Shown here piece by piece: positions 32,916-44,452 of a DNA stretch of 64,000 bases. Origin of the DNA: Thinopyrum elongatum. Taxonomy: Eukaryota > Streptophyta > Magnoliopsida > Poales > Poaceae. A program made the position numbers and the translations under genes. The notes under the pieces were generated by a model, which made no database searches, was not told where the DNA came from, and saw only the letters and a program-made list of their open reading frames with translations. The first letter of the stretch is position 1; every line of letters begins with the position of its first letter. The stretch is from positions 181,094,942 to 181,158,941 of the forward strand of contig CM022302.1 in NCBI GenBank assembly GCA_011799875.1, given 5' to 3'.

Positions 32916-34628
32916 GATCGGAGGCTCCCAGGCAGGAGGCCAACGCCTATCGATCTAGTGTCGTTGTTTGTGCTAGCCTTCTTAAGGCAAAACTTGTCTA
33001 ACTATGTTTGTACTCAGATAATATTTGTATGACTGACTTATGTATTCGGATCTTCGGATCCCCGGTCTGTAATATTGTGGGTCTCCGTTTATTTGTGTTT
33101 AGAGTTGTGTTGTGATATCTTCCCGTGAGTCCCTGTGCTTGATCGTACACGTTTGCGTGTATGATTAGTGTACGATTGAGTCGGGGGCCCACACACAAAT
33201 AACAAATACTTGCAACCCAATGCATAAGAGGGGTTGTCAATCCCTCCTCGGTATTGAGATAGATTAAATTGTATGAGATTGGATAAATAGATCTGACAAA
33301 AACACAAAATAAAATAAAGAAAGAAAAAGTGCAGCAAGGTATTTTTGGATTTTTGGAATAATAGATCTGAAAACAATATGATAGGAAATAGACACGGGGG
33401 CCGTAGATTTCACCAGTGGCTTCTCTCGAGAAAATAGGATATGGTGGGTAAACAAATTACTGTTGGACAATTGATAGAAGAGCAAATAATTATCCAAGGC
33501 AATGATCATGTATATAGGCATCACCTCCAAGATTAGTAGACCGACTCCTGCCTGCATCTACTACTATTACTCCACACATCGACCGCTATCCAGCATGCAT
33601 CTAGTGTATTAAGTTCATGGAGAAATAGAGTAATGCAGTAAGAACGATGACATGATGTAGACAAGATCTATTCATGTAGGAACAGACCGCATCTTTTTAT
33701 CCTTAATAGCAATGATACATACGTGCCTCGCTACCCCTTCTGTCACTGGGTGAGGACATTGCAAGATCGAACCCATCACAAAGCACCTCTTCCCATTGCA
33801 AGAAAAATCAATCTAGTCGGCCAAACCAAACCAAAGTTTCGGAGAAGAAATATGAGGCTATAATAATCATGCATATAAGATATCAAAGAAGACTCAAATA
33901 ATATTCATAGATATCTAATCATAAACTCACAATTCATCGGATCCCAACAAACACACCACAAAAAGTCATTACATCAAATAGATCTCCAAGAACATCGAGG
34001 AGAACATTGTATTGAGAATCAAAAAGAGAGAAGAAGCCATCTAGCTACTGCCTACGGGCCCGTCGGTCTGTGGTAAACTACTCACGCATCATCGGAGGAG
34101 CACCAATGAGGATGATGAACCCCTTCGTGATCGTGTTCCCCTCCGGCATGGTGCCGGAATAGGGCTCTAGATTGGATCTCGTGGTTCTGGAACTTGCGGC
34201 AGCTGGAATTGTGTTTCGTCGACTCCCCTAGGGTTTCTGGAATATTTGGGGTATTTATAGAGCTGAGAGACGGTGGAAAGGACTCCCGTGGGCGCCACTA
34301 CCCACCTGGGCACGCCAGGGACCTCTGGTGCGCCCGGGTGTCTTGTGGGCCCCACGGGCCTCCCCTCTGGTACTTCCTTGGCTCCCAAGTTGTCTTCTGG
34401 GCAGAAAAAAATCTCTAAAAAGTTTCATGGCATTTGGACTTCGTTTGGTACTGATATTCTGTGAAGTAAAAAACAAGCAAAAAACAACAACTGACACTGG
34501 GCACTATGTCAATAGGTTAGTCCCAAAAAATTATAGAAAGTTGCTATAAAATGAATGTAAAACATCCAAGAATGATAATATAACAGCATGGAACAATAAA
34601 AAATTATAGATACATTGGAGATGTATCA

Positions 34629-37110
34629 GCTTCCCCAAGCTTAATTCCTTCTCGTCCTCGAGTAGGTAAATGATAAAAATTGAATTTTTGATGTGGAATG
34701 CTGCCTAACATGTTCATCACATATTCTTTTCTTTTGTAGCATGGACATTTGGACTTTTAGATGATTCAAAGCAATAGTCTATATTTGACATGAAGATTTC
34801 AATACTCAAGCATATCAACAAGCAACCGTGTCTTTCAAAATATCAACACTTAAGAAAGTTATCCCTAGCCCATCATGCTCAATCATTGATCCATTCATGA
34901 AACACACTCGAATATTAGCTACATCCAATGCACAAGTATGATCATAGTGCTCCCTAGTTGGTGCTTTATAAGAGAAGATGGAGACTCAAAAATAATAAAA
35001 ATTGCATAAAGTAAATAGATAGGCCCTTCGCAGAGGGAAGTAGAGATTTGTAGAGGTGCCAGAGCTCAAAGCTTAAATTGAGAGATAAAATATTTTGGGA
35101 GGCATACTTTTCCCGTCAACGAAAACGACCAAGAATTTCCAATACTTTCCATGCTAGATACATCATAGGCGGTTCCGAAACATAAAATAAAGTTTATTCC
35201 TTTTTCCACCATTCTTTCACAATCCATGGCTAGCCGTATCCACAGGTGCCTTCCATACCAACACTTTCCAAGGAATTTATTATTTGACAACATAAAGTAA
35301 ATTTCTTTTTCATTTCGGGACTGGGCATCCCTATTACCGCCACACTCTCATGCAATGACAAGTGAATAAACACTCATCTTAAGAATAACACATCTAGCAT
35401 GGAAAAATATTAGCCACCCCTTGCCGCTTCATGAGCGGTACGGGCACACAAAAAGGAAATTTTTTTTGAAAATTAGAGTTGGCACATACAAATTTACTTG
35501 GAACGATACGAAAATACCGCATATAGGTAGGTATGGACTCATATGGCATAACTTGGTTTAAGGATTTTGGATGCACAAGTAGTATTCCTACTTAGTACAA
35601 GGAAATGCTAGCAAATAGATTGAGAAGCAACCAACCAAGAAACAAAAAATTCTCATAAACGAGCATTAAGCATAACTAACACCGAATAATGAACCACAAG
35701 TAGGATGTAATTTTATTGCATAACTATTGACTTTCGTTCTTGCATAGGGAATCACAAACCTTAACACCAATATTCTTACTAAAGCATAATTACTCACCAA
35801 CATGATTCACATATTACTATCATCATATCTCAAAACTATTGCAAAGAATCAAGTTTATAATATCCTATGATCTTTATGATTTTTTTAATATATCCCCCTT
35901 GGATATCTATCACTATGGGACTAGTTTAATATATTACCATTGCTTATAACAAGCTCTCAAACAAATTTAAGTGAAGAACATGAGCATAAACATTTTTGTC
36001 TCTCAAAATAATATAAGTGAAGCATGAGAGAATTTCTTCAAAATTTTACTAACTCTCAAATTAATCTAAGTGAAGCATGAGAGTATTTCTTCAAAAATAA
36101 AAGCACCACCGTGCTCAAAAAGATATAACTGAAGCACTAGAGCAATTCCATAGCTCAAAAAATTTAAGTGAAGCATATAGAGCAATTCTAACAAATCATA
36201 GCATCATTATGGCTCTCTCAAATAGGTGTGTCCAGCAAGAATGATTGTGACAAACTAAAAATCAAAACAAGCAAAGACTCATATAATACAAGATGCTCCA
36301 AGCAAAACTCATGATATGTGATGAATAAAAATATAGCTCCAAGTAAAATTACCGATGGTTGTTAGAAGAAAGAGGGGATGCCTTCTGGGGCATCCCCAAA
36401 CTTAGTTGCTTGGTTCTCCTTGAATATTACCTTGGGGTGCCATGGGCATCCCCAAACTTAGGCTCTTTTCACTCCTTATTCCTTCATCCATTGTGATCTC
36501 ACCCAAAACTTGAAAACTTCAATCACACAAAACTCAACAAAAACCTTCGTGAGATCCATTAGTATAATAAAGCAAATCACCACTTTAAGTACTGTTGCAA
36601 ACCCATTCATATTTTATTATTGCATTATACCTACTGTATTATAACTTTACCATGGCTTATACCCCCCGATATAGTCCATAGATTCATCAAAATAAGCACA
36701 CAATGCAATGAAAACAGAATCTGTCAAAAACAGAACAGTCTGTAGTAATCTGGACTCTAACCATACTTATGTAACTCCAAAAATTCTGAAACATTAGGAA
36801 AACGTAGGAAATTTGTATAGCAATCTTGTGTAAAAAATTCAGGATTTTTCTTCTCTTCTGTGATTTTAAAAATTCTGCTACTGGACGCAAAAGTTTCTGT
36901 TTTTCAACAAGATCAAATCAACTATCACCCAACATGACCCCAAAGGCTTTACTTGGCACAAACACTAATTAAAACATTAAAAACACAATCATAACAGTAG
37001 CATAATTGTTCAAACACTCAAGAACAGAAAGAAAAAGACAAAAATAAATTTTATTAATTGGGTTGCCTCCCAACAAGCGCTATCGTTTTATGCCCCTAGC
37101 TAGGCATAAT
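34629..37110 (-). mobile_element. F internal 3' non-coding region
   Basis: About 2.5 kb lies between the protease remnant and the 3' LTR, where an autonomous element would carry reverse transcriptase, RNase H and integrase (before this point) or an env-like gene. None is visible. It holds the phrase TTGGGAGGCAACCCAA (- strand, near 37060) and a stem-loop at 36374-36397. F is therefore judged non-autonomous. Confidence 0.65.
36374..36397 (-). other. Conserved stem-loop of F
   Basis: A perfect 9-bp stem, GGGGATGCC / GGCATCCCC, encloses six bases that read CCAGAA on the element's sense strand. Equivalent hairpins occur in G (49167-49190) and twice in H (44431-44452, 45168-45189). Confidence 0.6.
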
Positions 37111-38147
37111 GCATAGATTCAAGTATTGTCATCTTTAGTTTTTGCTCCATAGGTTGCCCTCATGATTGATTCATATGGTGGCTTAATTCTTGTTCTAGGG
37201 AAGTGTTCCATACCCTTTCTTAGTGGAAATTGGAGTTTAATATTGCCTTCTTTCATATCAATCACGGCACCTATAGTTCGTAAAAACCAATGTTGGGGAT
37301 ATCACTTATCGGGAACTTATCGGTCGACCCATGATAAGGGGTAAATCGGCTAGTTTATCGGCATATCGGCCGATTTATCGCCATATCGGCTGATTTATCA
37401 GCCAATTTATCTTATGGGTTAGACACCAGTAAGCGATAAATCGGCCAATTTATCGGTATATCGGAAGATATCTTGAACAGTGGTAAAAACGGTCTACCAA
37501 GTATGACAGGACAAGACAGATTGCAATCAATATCAAGAACAATAAAATCTATGGGCACATAGTTCCTATTTGCAATAATAAGAACATCATTAATTCTTCC
37601 CAAAGGCTTTTTAATAGTAGAATCCGCCAGGTGCAAATTAAGAGAGCATTCTTCAATATTGGTAAGACCAAGCACATCACATAGAGATTTCAAAATTGTG
37701 GAAACACTAGCACCCAAATCACATAAAGCAAAGCACGCGTAATTTTTAATCTTGACTTTAATGGTAGGTTCCCACGCATCATATAATTTTTTAGGAATTG
37801 AAATCTCTAATTCCAACTTTTCTTCTAAAGCTTTCATCATCGCTTCTACAACATGTTTAGTAAAAGCTTTATTTTGTTCATAGGCATTGGGTGAATTTAT
37901 CATGGATTGCAACAAAGAAATACATTCAATCAAAGAGCAACTATCATAATTAAAATCTTTGTAATCCAAAAGAGTGGGCACATCACTAGTTAAAGTTTTG
38001 ACCTCTCCAAACCCACTTTTATCAATTTTTTCAACAAGATTTTCACCCTTCGAATTATGAGGATGAGCTCTAGCTAAAGTTGACTCTTCTTCAGTCATAT
38101 TTTCATTAAGTTTAATATTACTAAACAAGGAATCAATAGAAGAAACA
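37111..38147 (-). pseudogene. Protease part of F gag-pro, broken by a MITE
   Basis: Read on the - strand from the G insertion point at 38147, the frame includes a (D)KSGFGEV-TL motif, then a retropepsin-like domain with FALCDLGASVSTI (catalytic D in the form DLGA rather than DTG/DSG) and PVILGRPFL. The 195-bp MITE at 37288-37482 interrupts just after GRPFL. Beyond it the homologous reading resumes (GAVIDMKEGN, then RKGMEHFPR) to about 37110. The upstream gag part lies at 53108-54365 and is in register across the G insertion. The DLGA form is usual in Athila-type proteases. No reverse transcriptase follows. Confidence 0.65.
37288..37482. mobile_element. hAT-like MITE, 195 bp
   Basis: Ends are CAATGTTGGGGATATC and, inverted, CACTGTTCAAGATATC (12 of 16 matching). 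It is flanked by a perfect 8-bp duplication, GTAAAAAC, at 37280-37287 and 37483-37490. An 8-bp duplication with CA...TG ends points to the hAT superfamily. The interior is composed of short alternating phrases around (A)TATCGG(C) and CCGATTTATCG, giving it strong self-complementarity. It has no coding capacity. Confidence 0.8.
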
Positions 38148-38152
38148 CCAAT

Positions 38153-39752
38153 TGCTACTTCTTGAGCTTGCGTTGGTTTTTCCCTTGAAGAGGAAAGGGT
38201 GATGCAGCAAAGTAGAGATAAGTATTTCCCTTAGTTTGAGAACCAAGGTATCAATCCAGTAGGAGACAACGCACAAATCACCGAATACCTGCACAAACAA
38301 TCAAACAACTTGCACCCAACGCGATAAAGGGGTTGTCAATCCCTTCACGATTACTTGCAAAAGTGAGATCTGATAGAGATAGATAAATGATAAAGTAAAT
38401 ATTTTTGGTATTTTTGGTTTATGGATCAGAAAGTAAAAGATTGCAAAATAGTAGATCGGAAACTTGTATGATGGAAAATAGAAACTTATATGATGGAAAA
38501 TAGACCCGGGGCCATAGGTTTCACTGGAGGCTTCTCTCAAGATAGCAAATAATACGGTGGGTGAACAAATTACTGCCGAGCAATTGATAGAAAAGCGCAA
38601 AGTTATGACGATATCTAAGGTAATGATCATGAATATAGGCATCATGTCCGTGTCAAGTAGACCGAAACAATTCTGCATCTACTACTATTACTCCACACAT
38701 CGACCGCTATCCAGCATGCATCTAGAGTATTAAGTTCATAAAGAACGGAGTAACGCATTAAGTAAGATGACATGATGTAGAGGAATTAACTCAAGCAATA
38801 TGATGAAAACCCCATCTTTTTATCCTCGATGGCAACAATACAATACGTGCCTTGCTGCCCCTACTATCACAGGGAAAGGACACCGCAAGATTGAACCCAA
38901 AGCTAAGCACTTCTCCCATTGCAAGAAAAACCAATCTAGTTGGCCAAACCAAACCGATAGTTCGAAGAGGATTACAAAGATATCAAATCATGCATATAAG
39001 AATTTAGAGAAGATTCAAATAATATTCATAGATAAGCTGGTCATAAATCCATAATTCATCGGATCTCGGCAAACACACCGCAAAAAAGTATTACATCGAA
39101 TAGATCTCCAAGAACATCGAGGAGAACATGGTATTGAGAATCAAAGAGAGAGAAGAAGCCATCTAGCTACTAGCTATGGACCCGTAGGTCTGTGGTAAAC
39201 TACTCACGCTTCATCGGAAGGGTAATAGAGTTGATGTAGAAGCCCTCCGTGCTCGAATCCCCCTCCGACAGGTTGCCGGAAAAGGTCCCTAGATGGGATC
39301 TCACGGGTACAGAAGGTTGCGGCGGCGGAAAAATGTTTTTGTGGATGCCTCTGGTGGTTTGGGGATATTTGGGAATATATAGGCGAAAGAATTAGGTCAG
39401 GAGGGTCACGGGGGCCCACAAGGGTGGGGGGCGCGCCCTATCCCCCTGGGCACGCCCTCCGTCCTTGTGGCCGCCTCGTGGCTCCTCCGACTTCATCTCC
39501 AAGTCTCCTGGTTGTCTTCTGGTCCAAGAAAAATCATCGCGAAGGTTTCATTCCGTTTGGACTCCGTTTGGTATTCCTTTTCTGCGAAACTCAAAAATAA
39601 GGAAAAAAACAGGAACTGGCACTGGGCTCTAGGTTAATAGGTTAGTCCCAAAAATAATATAAAATAGCATATTAATGCATATAAAACATCCAAAATAGAT
39701 AATATAATAGCATGGAACAATCAAAAATTATAGATACGTTGGAGACGTATCA
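38153..39752 (-). mobile_element. 3' LTR of element G
   Basis: This 1600-bp LTR reads TGATACGTCTCC...AAGTAGCA on the - strand. Left flank CCAAT (38148-38152) matches CCAAT at 53103-53107, giving a perfect duplication around the whole of G. It differs from the 5' LTR (51520-53102) by about 3% by eye in the first 330 bases, plus a 19-bp indel. The polypurine tract (AAGCTTGGGGATGCT on -) follows at 39753-39767. Confidence 0.88.
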
Positions 39753-41103
39753 AGCATCCCCAAGCTTAATTCCTACTCGTCCTTGAGTAGGTAAATGATA
39801 AAAACAGAATTTTTGATGTGGAATGCTACCTAACATATTTATCCATGTAATTTTCTTTATTGTGGCATGAATGTTCAGATCCATAAGATTCAAAACAAAA
39901 GTTTAATATTGACATAAAAACAATAATACTTCAAGCATTCTAACAAGGCAATTATGTCTTCTCAAAATAACATGGCCAAAGAAAGCTTATCCCTACAAAA
40001 TCATATAGTCTAGCTATGCTCCATCTTCATCACACAAAATATTCAAATCATGCACAACCCCAATGACAAGCCAAGCAATTGTTTCATACTTTTGATGTTC
40101 TCAAACTTTTTCAACTTTCACGCAATACATGAGCATGAGCCATAGACATAGCACTATAGGTGGAATAGAATATGGTGGTTGTGGAGAAGACAAAAAGAAG
40201 GAGATAGTCTCACATCAACTAGGCGTATCAACGGGCTATGGAGATGCCCATCAATAGATATCAATGTGAGTGAGTAGAGCTTGCCATGCAACAGATGCAC
40301 TAGAGCTATAAGTTTATGAAAGCTCAAAAAGAAAACTAAGTGAGTGTGCATCCAACTTGCTTGCTCATGAAGACCTAGGGCAATTTGAGGAAGCCCATCA
40401 TTGGAATATACAAGCCAAGTTCTATAATGAAAAATTCCCACTAGTATATGAAAGTGACAACATAGGAGACTCTCTATCATGAAGATCATGGTGCTACTTT
40501 GAAGCACAAGTGTGGTAAAAGGATAGTAACATTGTCCCTTCTCTCTTTTCTCTCATTTTTTTGTTTGGGCCTTCTCATTTTTTTGGCCTCCCTTTTTTTC
40601 GTCCGGAGTCTCATCCCGACTTGTGGGGGAATCATAGTCTCCATCATCCTTTCCTCACATGGGACAATGCTCTAATAATGAAGATCATCACACTTTTATT
40701 TACTTACAACTCAAGAATTACAACTCGATACTAGAAAAAAAATATGACTCTATATGAATGCCTCCGGAGGTGTACCGGGATGTGCAATGAATCAAGAGTG
40801 ACATGTATGAAAAAATTATGAATGGTGGCTTGGCCACAAATACGATGTCAACTACATGATCATGCAAAGCAATATGACAATGATGATGCGTGTCATAATA
40901 AACGGAACGGTGGAAAGTTGCATGGAAATATATCTCGGAATGGCTATGGAAATGCCATAATAGGTACGTATGGTGGCTGTTTTGAGGAAGGTATATGGTG
41001 GGTGTATGGTACTGGCGAAAGTTGCGCGGCACTAGAGAGGCTAGCAATGGTGTAAGGGTGAGAGTGCGTATAATCCATGGACTCAACATTAATCATAAAG
41101 AAC
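39753..41103 (-). mobile_element. G internal region, 3' part
   Basis: Non-coding interior of G next to its 3' LTR. It contains short AT-rich frames only. It is interrupted by element H, whose 5-bp duplication AGAAC is at 41099-41103 and 48441-48445. The sequence resumes at 48446. Confidence 0.7.
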
Positions 41104-41470
41104 TGATACGTCTCCAACGTATCTATAATTTATGAAGTATTCATGCTGTTATATTATCATTCTTGGATGTTTTACAATCATTTTATAGCAACTTTATATC
41201 ATTTTTTGGGACTAACCTATTGACCCAAAGCCCAGTGCCAGTTGCTATTTTTTGCTTGTTTTTTACATCGCAGGAAATCAATATCAAACGGAGTCTAAAC
41301 ACCGTGAAACTTTTTGTGGATTTTTTATGGACCAGAAGACATCTAATGGGCCAGAGCAGCACCTGGGGGTGCCCCGAGGGGGCACAACCCACCAGGGCGC
41401 GCCTGGGGGCCCAGGCGCGCCCAGGTGGGTTGTGCCCACCTCGGTGGCCTCCCGCACCCCCTCTTTACCC

Positions 41471-41476
41471 TATAAA
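41471..41476 (+). promoter_or_regulatory. TATA box of H 5' LTR
   Basis: TATAAA follows a pyrimidine-rich stretch in the U3-like part of the LTR. The same site is kept at 47115-47120 in the 3' LTR. It would direct transcription of H on the + strand. Confidence 0.5.
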
Positions 41477-42101
41477 TTTCCAAATATTCCAAAACCGTCG
41501 GGGGTAGCCCTAGATCAGAAGTTCCACCGCCGCAAGGCCTCTGTATCCACGAGATCCAATCTAGACCCCATTCCGGCACCCTGCCGGAGGGGGAGATCAT
41601 CAGCGGAGGCCATCTTCATCATCCCTATGGCCACCATGATGAGGAGGGAGTAGTCCACCCTCGGGGCTGAGGGTTTGTACCAGTAGCTATGTGCTTAATC
41701 TCTCTCTCTCTCTCTCTCGTGTTCTTGAGATGGCATGATCTTGATGTATTGCGGGCTTTGTTAATATAGTTGGATCATATGGTGTTTTACCCTCTCTATC
41801 TTGTTGTGATGAATTGAGTTTTCCCTTTGAGATTTCATTTTATCGGATTGAATACTTTTATGGATTTGAGAGCACTTGATATATGTCATGCATATGAATA
41901 TCCATGGTGATAATGGGGTATTATATTGATTCACTTGAGATATGTTTTGGCACACAACTCGCGGATTCCCAAGGTGACATTGGGGTAATCTATGCATAGG
42001 GGTTGATGCATGTTCTCGTCTTTTTGTTTCTTCGGTAGAAATCTTGGGGCACTCTTTGAGGTTCTTTGTGTTGGATTGAGTATTATGAATCTGAATTTGC
42101 T

Positions 42102-42252
42102 TTGGTGTTATTTTAGTACGAACTCTTGATAGATTGATCAGAAAAAATAACTTAGTGTTATTTTAGTACGAACTCTTGATAGAGCGATCGGAAAGAATAA
42201 CTTGGTGTTATTTTAGTACGAGCTCTTGGATAGATCGATCGGAAAGAATAGC
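42102..42252 (+). repeat. Three 50-bp tandem repeats in H 5' LTR
   Basis: Copies start at 42102, 42152 and 42202 with TT(A/G)GTGTTATTTTAGTACG. The 3' LTR has four copies (47740-47940), so the copy number changed in one of them. Confidence 0.8.
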
Positions 42253-42762
42253 TACAAACAATTTCTTCTTATGTTCTCCGCTAGATAAGAACTTTGGAGT
42301 GATTTTTCATCGCACGTTAAGGGATAGTTATATGATCCAATTAGATTAGCATTGTTGAGAGATTGCACTAGCGAAAGTACGGACCCTAGGCCTCATTTTC
42401 AAGCATTGCAATACCGTTTGTGCTCCATTTTATCAATTGCTACCTTGCTGTTTTTTATTGTTCCTATTACAAAAATCAATATCTACTGTCATTACTACGC
42501 TTGTATCACCATCTCTTCGCCGAACTAGTGCACCTATACAAATTACCATTGTATTTGGTGTGTTGGGGACACAAGAGACTTTTTGTTATTTGGTTGCGGG
42601 GTTGTTTGAGAGAGACCATCTTCATCCTACACCTCCCACGGATTGATAAACCTTAGGTCATCCACTTGAGGGAAAATTGCTACTGTCCTACAAAACTCTG
42701 CGCTTGGAGGCCCAACACGAGTCTACAAGAACAAGTTGTGTAGTAGACATCAAGCTCTTTTC

Positions 42763-42842
42763 TGGCGCCGTTGCCGGGGAGGTTAGGTAAGCGGCACTCA
42801 CACCCCGTCAACGAAGCTCTTTTCTGGCGCCGTTGCAGGGGA
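42763..42842 (+). other. Duplicated primer binding site of H
   Basis: TGGCGCCGTTGCCGGGGA at 42763-42780 is a perfect complement of the plant tRNA-Asp 3' end. A second copy with one change (TGGCGCCGTTGCAGGGGA) lies at 42825-42842, in a 62-bp tandem duplication that also repeats the preceding AGCTCTTTTC. Confidence 0.8.
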
Positions 42843-42942
42843 GGTGAGTGCTTGAAGGTATATCTTTAGATCTTGCAATTGAATCTTTTAGTTTCTTGTT
42901 TTATCACTAGTTTGGTTTGTAAAAGAAAACTACAAAAAAAAA

Positions 42943-43749
42943 ATGGAATTGAGGTGGTCTCATATTATTCGTCTTTATCATGTCTTTCTTGAAAATGATG
43001 GAAAGGAAAATTGTGCTCAATTGATAGAAGAAGAATTCAATAAAATGTTTGGCAAAAATGATAAGCATGATTGCAATGTTGTTGGTATGAATTCTTTGAA
43101 TATCCATGATGCTAATGATATGCAAAACCATAAGCTTGGGGATGCTATGTTTGATGAAGATGATATTTTTAGTCCCCCAAGTTTTGATGAGAATATTTAC
43201 TATGATGAAAGCATGCCTCCTATTTATGATGATTATGGTGATGACATGTATGCTATAAAAAGTAATGATATCCATGAAACTTGTCATCATGATTTTAATG
43301 CTCAATATGATTATGCCAATCAAGAATCACATGATAGTTATTTCGTTGAGTTTGCTCCCACTACTATTCATGAGAATAAATTTGCATATGTGGAGAGTAA
43401 TAAAAATTCTACGCTTGTGGATCATGAAAAGAATGCTTTATGTGATAGCTATATTGTTGAATTCATTCATGATGCTACTGAAAATTATTATGAGAGGGGA
43501 ACGTATGCTCTTACATATTGCAATAATATCAAGTTTACTCTCTATGTGTTGAAAATCTTGAAGTTTTGCTTGTTTTGCCTTTGTATGCTAGTTGATTCTT
43601 GTTCCCATAAGTTGTTTGCTCACAAAATCCCTATGCATAGAAAGTGGGTTAGACTTAAATGTGCTAGTCATATGCTTCATGATGCTCTCTTTATGTTTTC
43701 AATTCTTATCTTTTATGCGAGCATCATTGAAATCATCATTCCTAGCTAA
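42943..43749 (+). CDS. Uncharacterised ORF of non-autonomous gypsy element (H)
   Basis: This is the longest intact member of the family seen in E1 and G: 268 residues starting MELRWSHIIRLYHVFLEN, with KLGDAMFDEDDIF and LCDSYIVEFIHDATENYYER. Compared with E1 it lacks the two SGFG(R/E)V repeats, but it runs on into a basic and hydrophobic C-terminus with two stretches (about residues 200-218 and 245-267) that could span a membrane. It sits where gag normally begins, and no retroviral domain is recognisable. Whether it is translated, and its role, are unknown. Retention in three elements suggests a cis or trans function for the element. Confidence 0.6.
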   Translation: MELRWSHIIRLYHVFLENDGKENCAQLIEEEFNKMFGKNDKHDCNVVGMNSLNIHDANDMQNHKLGDAMFDEDDIFSPPSFDENIYYDESMPPIYDDYGDDMYAIKSNDIHETCHHDFNAQYDYANQESHDSYFVEFAPTTIHENKFAYVESNKNSTLVDHEKNALCDSYIVEFIHDATENYYERGTYALTYCNNIKFTLYVLKILKFCLFCLCMLVDSCSHKLFAHKIPMHRKWVRLKCASHMLHDALFMFSILIFYASIIEIIIPS

Positions 43750-44430
43750 AAGGCATTAAAGAAAGGCGCTTGTTGGGAGACAACCCAACACTTATATCTA
43801 CTGTTTTTGTGTGTTCACATGTTTATGCTACTGTATTAATCATGTTTTATAACTTTTATTTCAATAAAGTGCCAAGTAAAGCCTTTGGGATAGTGTGGAT
43901 GATAGTTGACTTGATTCTGTGCAAAAACAGAAACTTTTGCGTCCAGTGCATAAATTCTTATATTTAACTGAAACGTGGAAAAATTCTTAATTTTTTACAG
44001 TTTATGGGTATACAAATTTTCTACGTTTTCCTAAATGTTCGGAATTTTTGAAGTTACAGAAGTATGACCTTAATTCAGATCTTTACATACTGTTCTATTT
44101 TTGACAGATTCTGTTTTGAATGCATAGTTTGCTTGTTTCCTAGTTTCTATGGCTTATATTGCTCAATATAAATTGTAGAAATGATAAGTTACAGTAGGAA
44201 TGGTGTGAGAACAATTATGAATCTTGTCTTTGACAGTACCAAAGTGAATGATTTGTCTTTATCATACTAACCCATCTCACGAAGTTCCGTTAAGTTTTGT
44301 GTGATTGAAGTTTTCAAGTTTTGGGTGAGATATTGATATGAGGAGAATAAGGAGTGACAAGACCCTAAACTTGGGGATGCCCAAGGCACCCCAAGGGAAT
44401 ATTCAAGGAAGATACAAGCAACTAAGCTAT

Positions 44431-44452
44431 GGGATGCCCCGGAAGGCATCCC
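44431..44452 (+). other. Conserved stem-loop of H, first copy
   Basis: GGGATGCC (44431-44438) and GGCATCCC (44445-44452) form a perfect 8-bp stem around the loop CCGGAA. Confidence 0.6.

Larger units (their letters stand above)
29290..33193 (+). mobile_element. Solo LTR, Sukkula/LARD-like, 3904 bp
   Basis: TGTAACACCCC...GGGGGCCCACA has TG...CA ends flanked by CACAA at 29285-29289 and 33194-33198. Removing it restores a continuous F LTR identical in structure to 54734-54745. It is a diverged relative of the solo LTR at 514-4701, with the same order of features: AT-rich leader, GC-rich block (29760-30610), acidic exon-like island, four GAGG...CCTC motifs, final exon-like island. Long Arg/Pro/Ala-rich frames across the GC-rich block on both strands are composition artefacts. 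Confidence 0.88.
29142..34628 (-). mobile_element. 3' LTR of element F, split by a solo LTR
   Basis: On the - strand the LTR starts TGATACATCTCC (34628) and ends at 29142 (TGATTGCTTG on +). It is about 1.58 kb once the solo LTR 29290-33193 and one CACAA are removed. It matches the 5' LTR at 54587-56083 with about 5% differences in the first roughly 320 shared bases. F is an Athila-like gypsy element on the - strand. A polypurine tract (AAGCTTGGGGAAGC on -) lies at 34629-34642. Confidence 0.8.
41104..42752 (+). mobile_element. 5' LTR of element H
   Basis: This 1649-bp LTR runs TGATACGTCTCC...AGACATCA. It contains a TATAAA at 41471-41476, a (TC)n run near 41700 and three tandem 50-bp repeats (42102-42252). 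About 3% of the first 350 bases differ from the 3' LTR. H is complete at 41104-48440 (7337 bp) with the duplication AGAAC on both sides. Confidence 0.9.

Noticed and set aside
34200..34500. Short Pro/Gly-rich frames recurring in LTRs of E1, F, G and H
   Set aside because: They arise from the GC-rich block common to these LTRs and are not conserved in frame.
42102..42252. Regular 50-bp repeats resembling a CRISPR array
   Set aside because: The copies are directly adjacent with no unique spacers, and they lie in a plant LTR.
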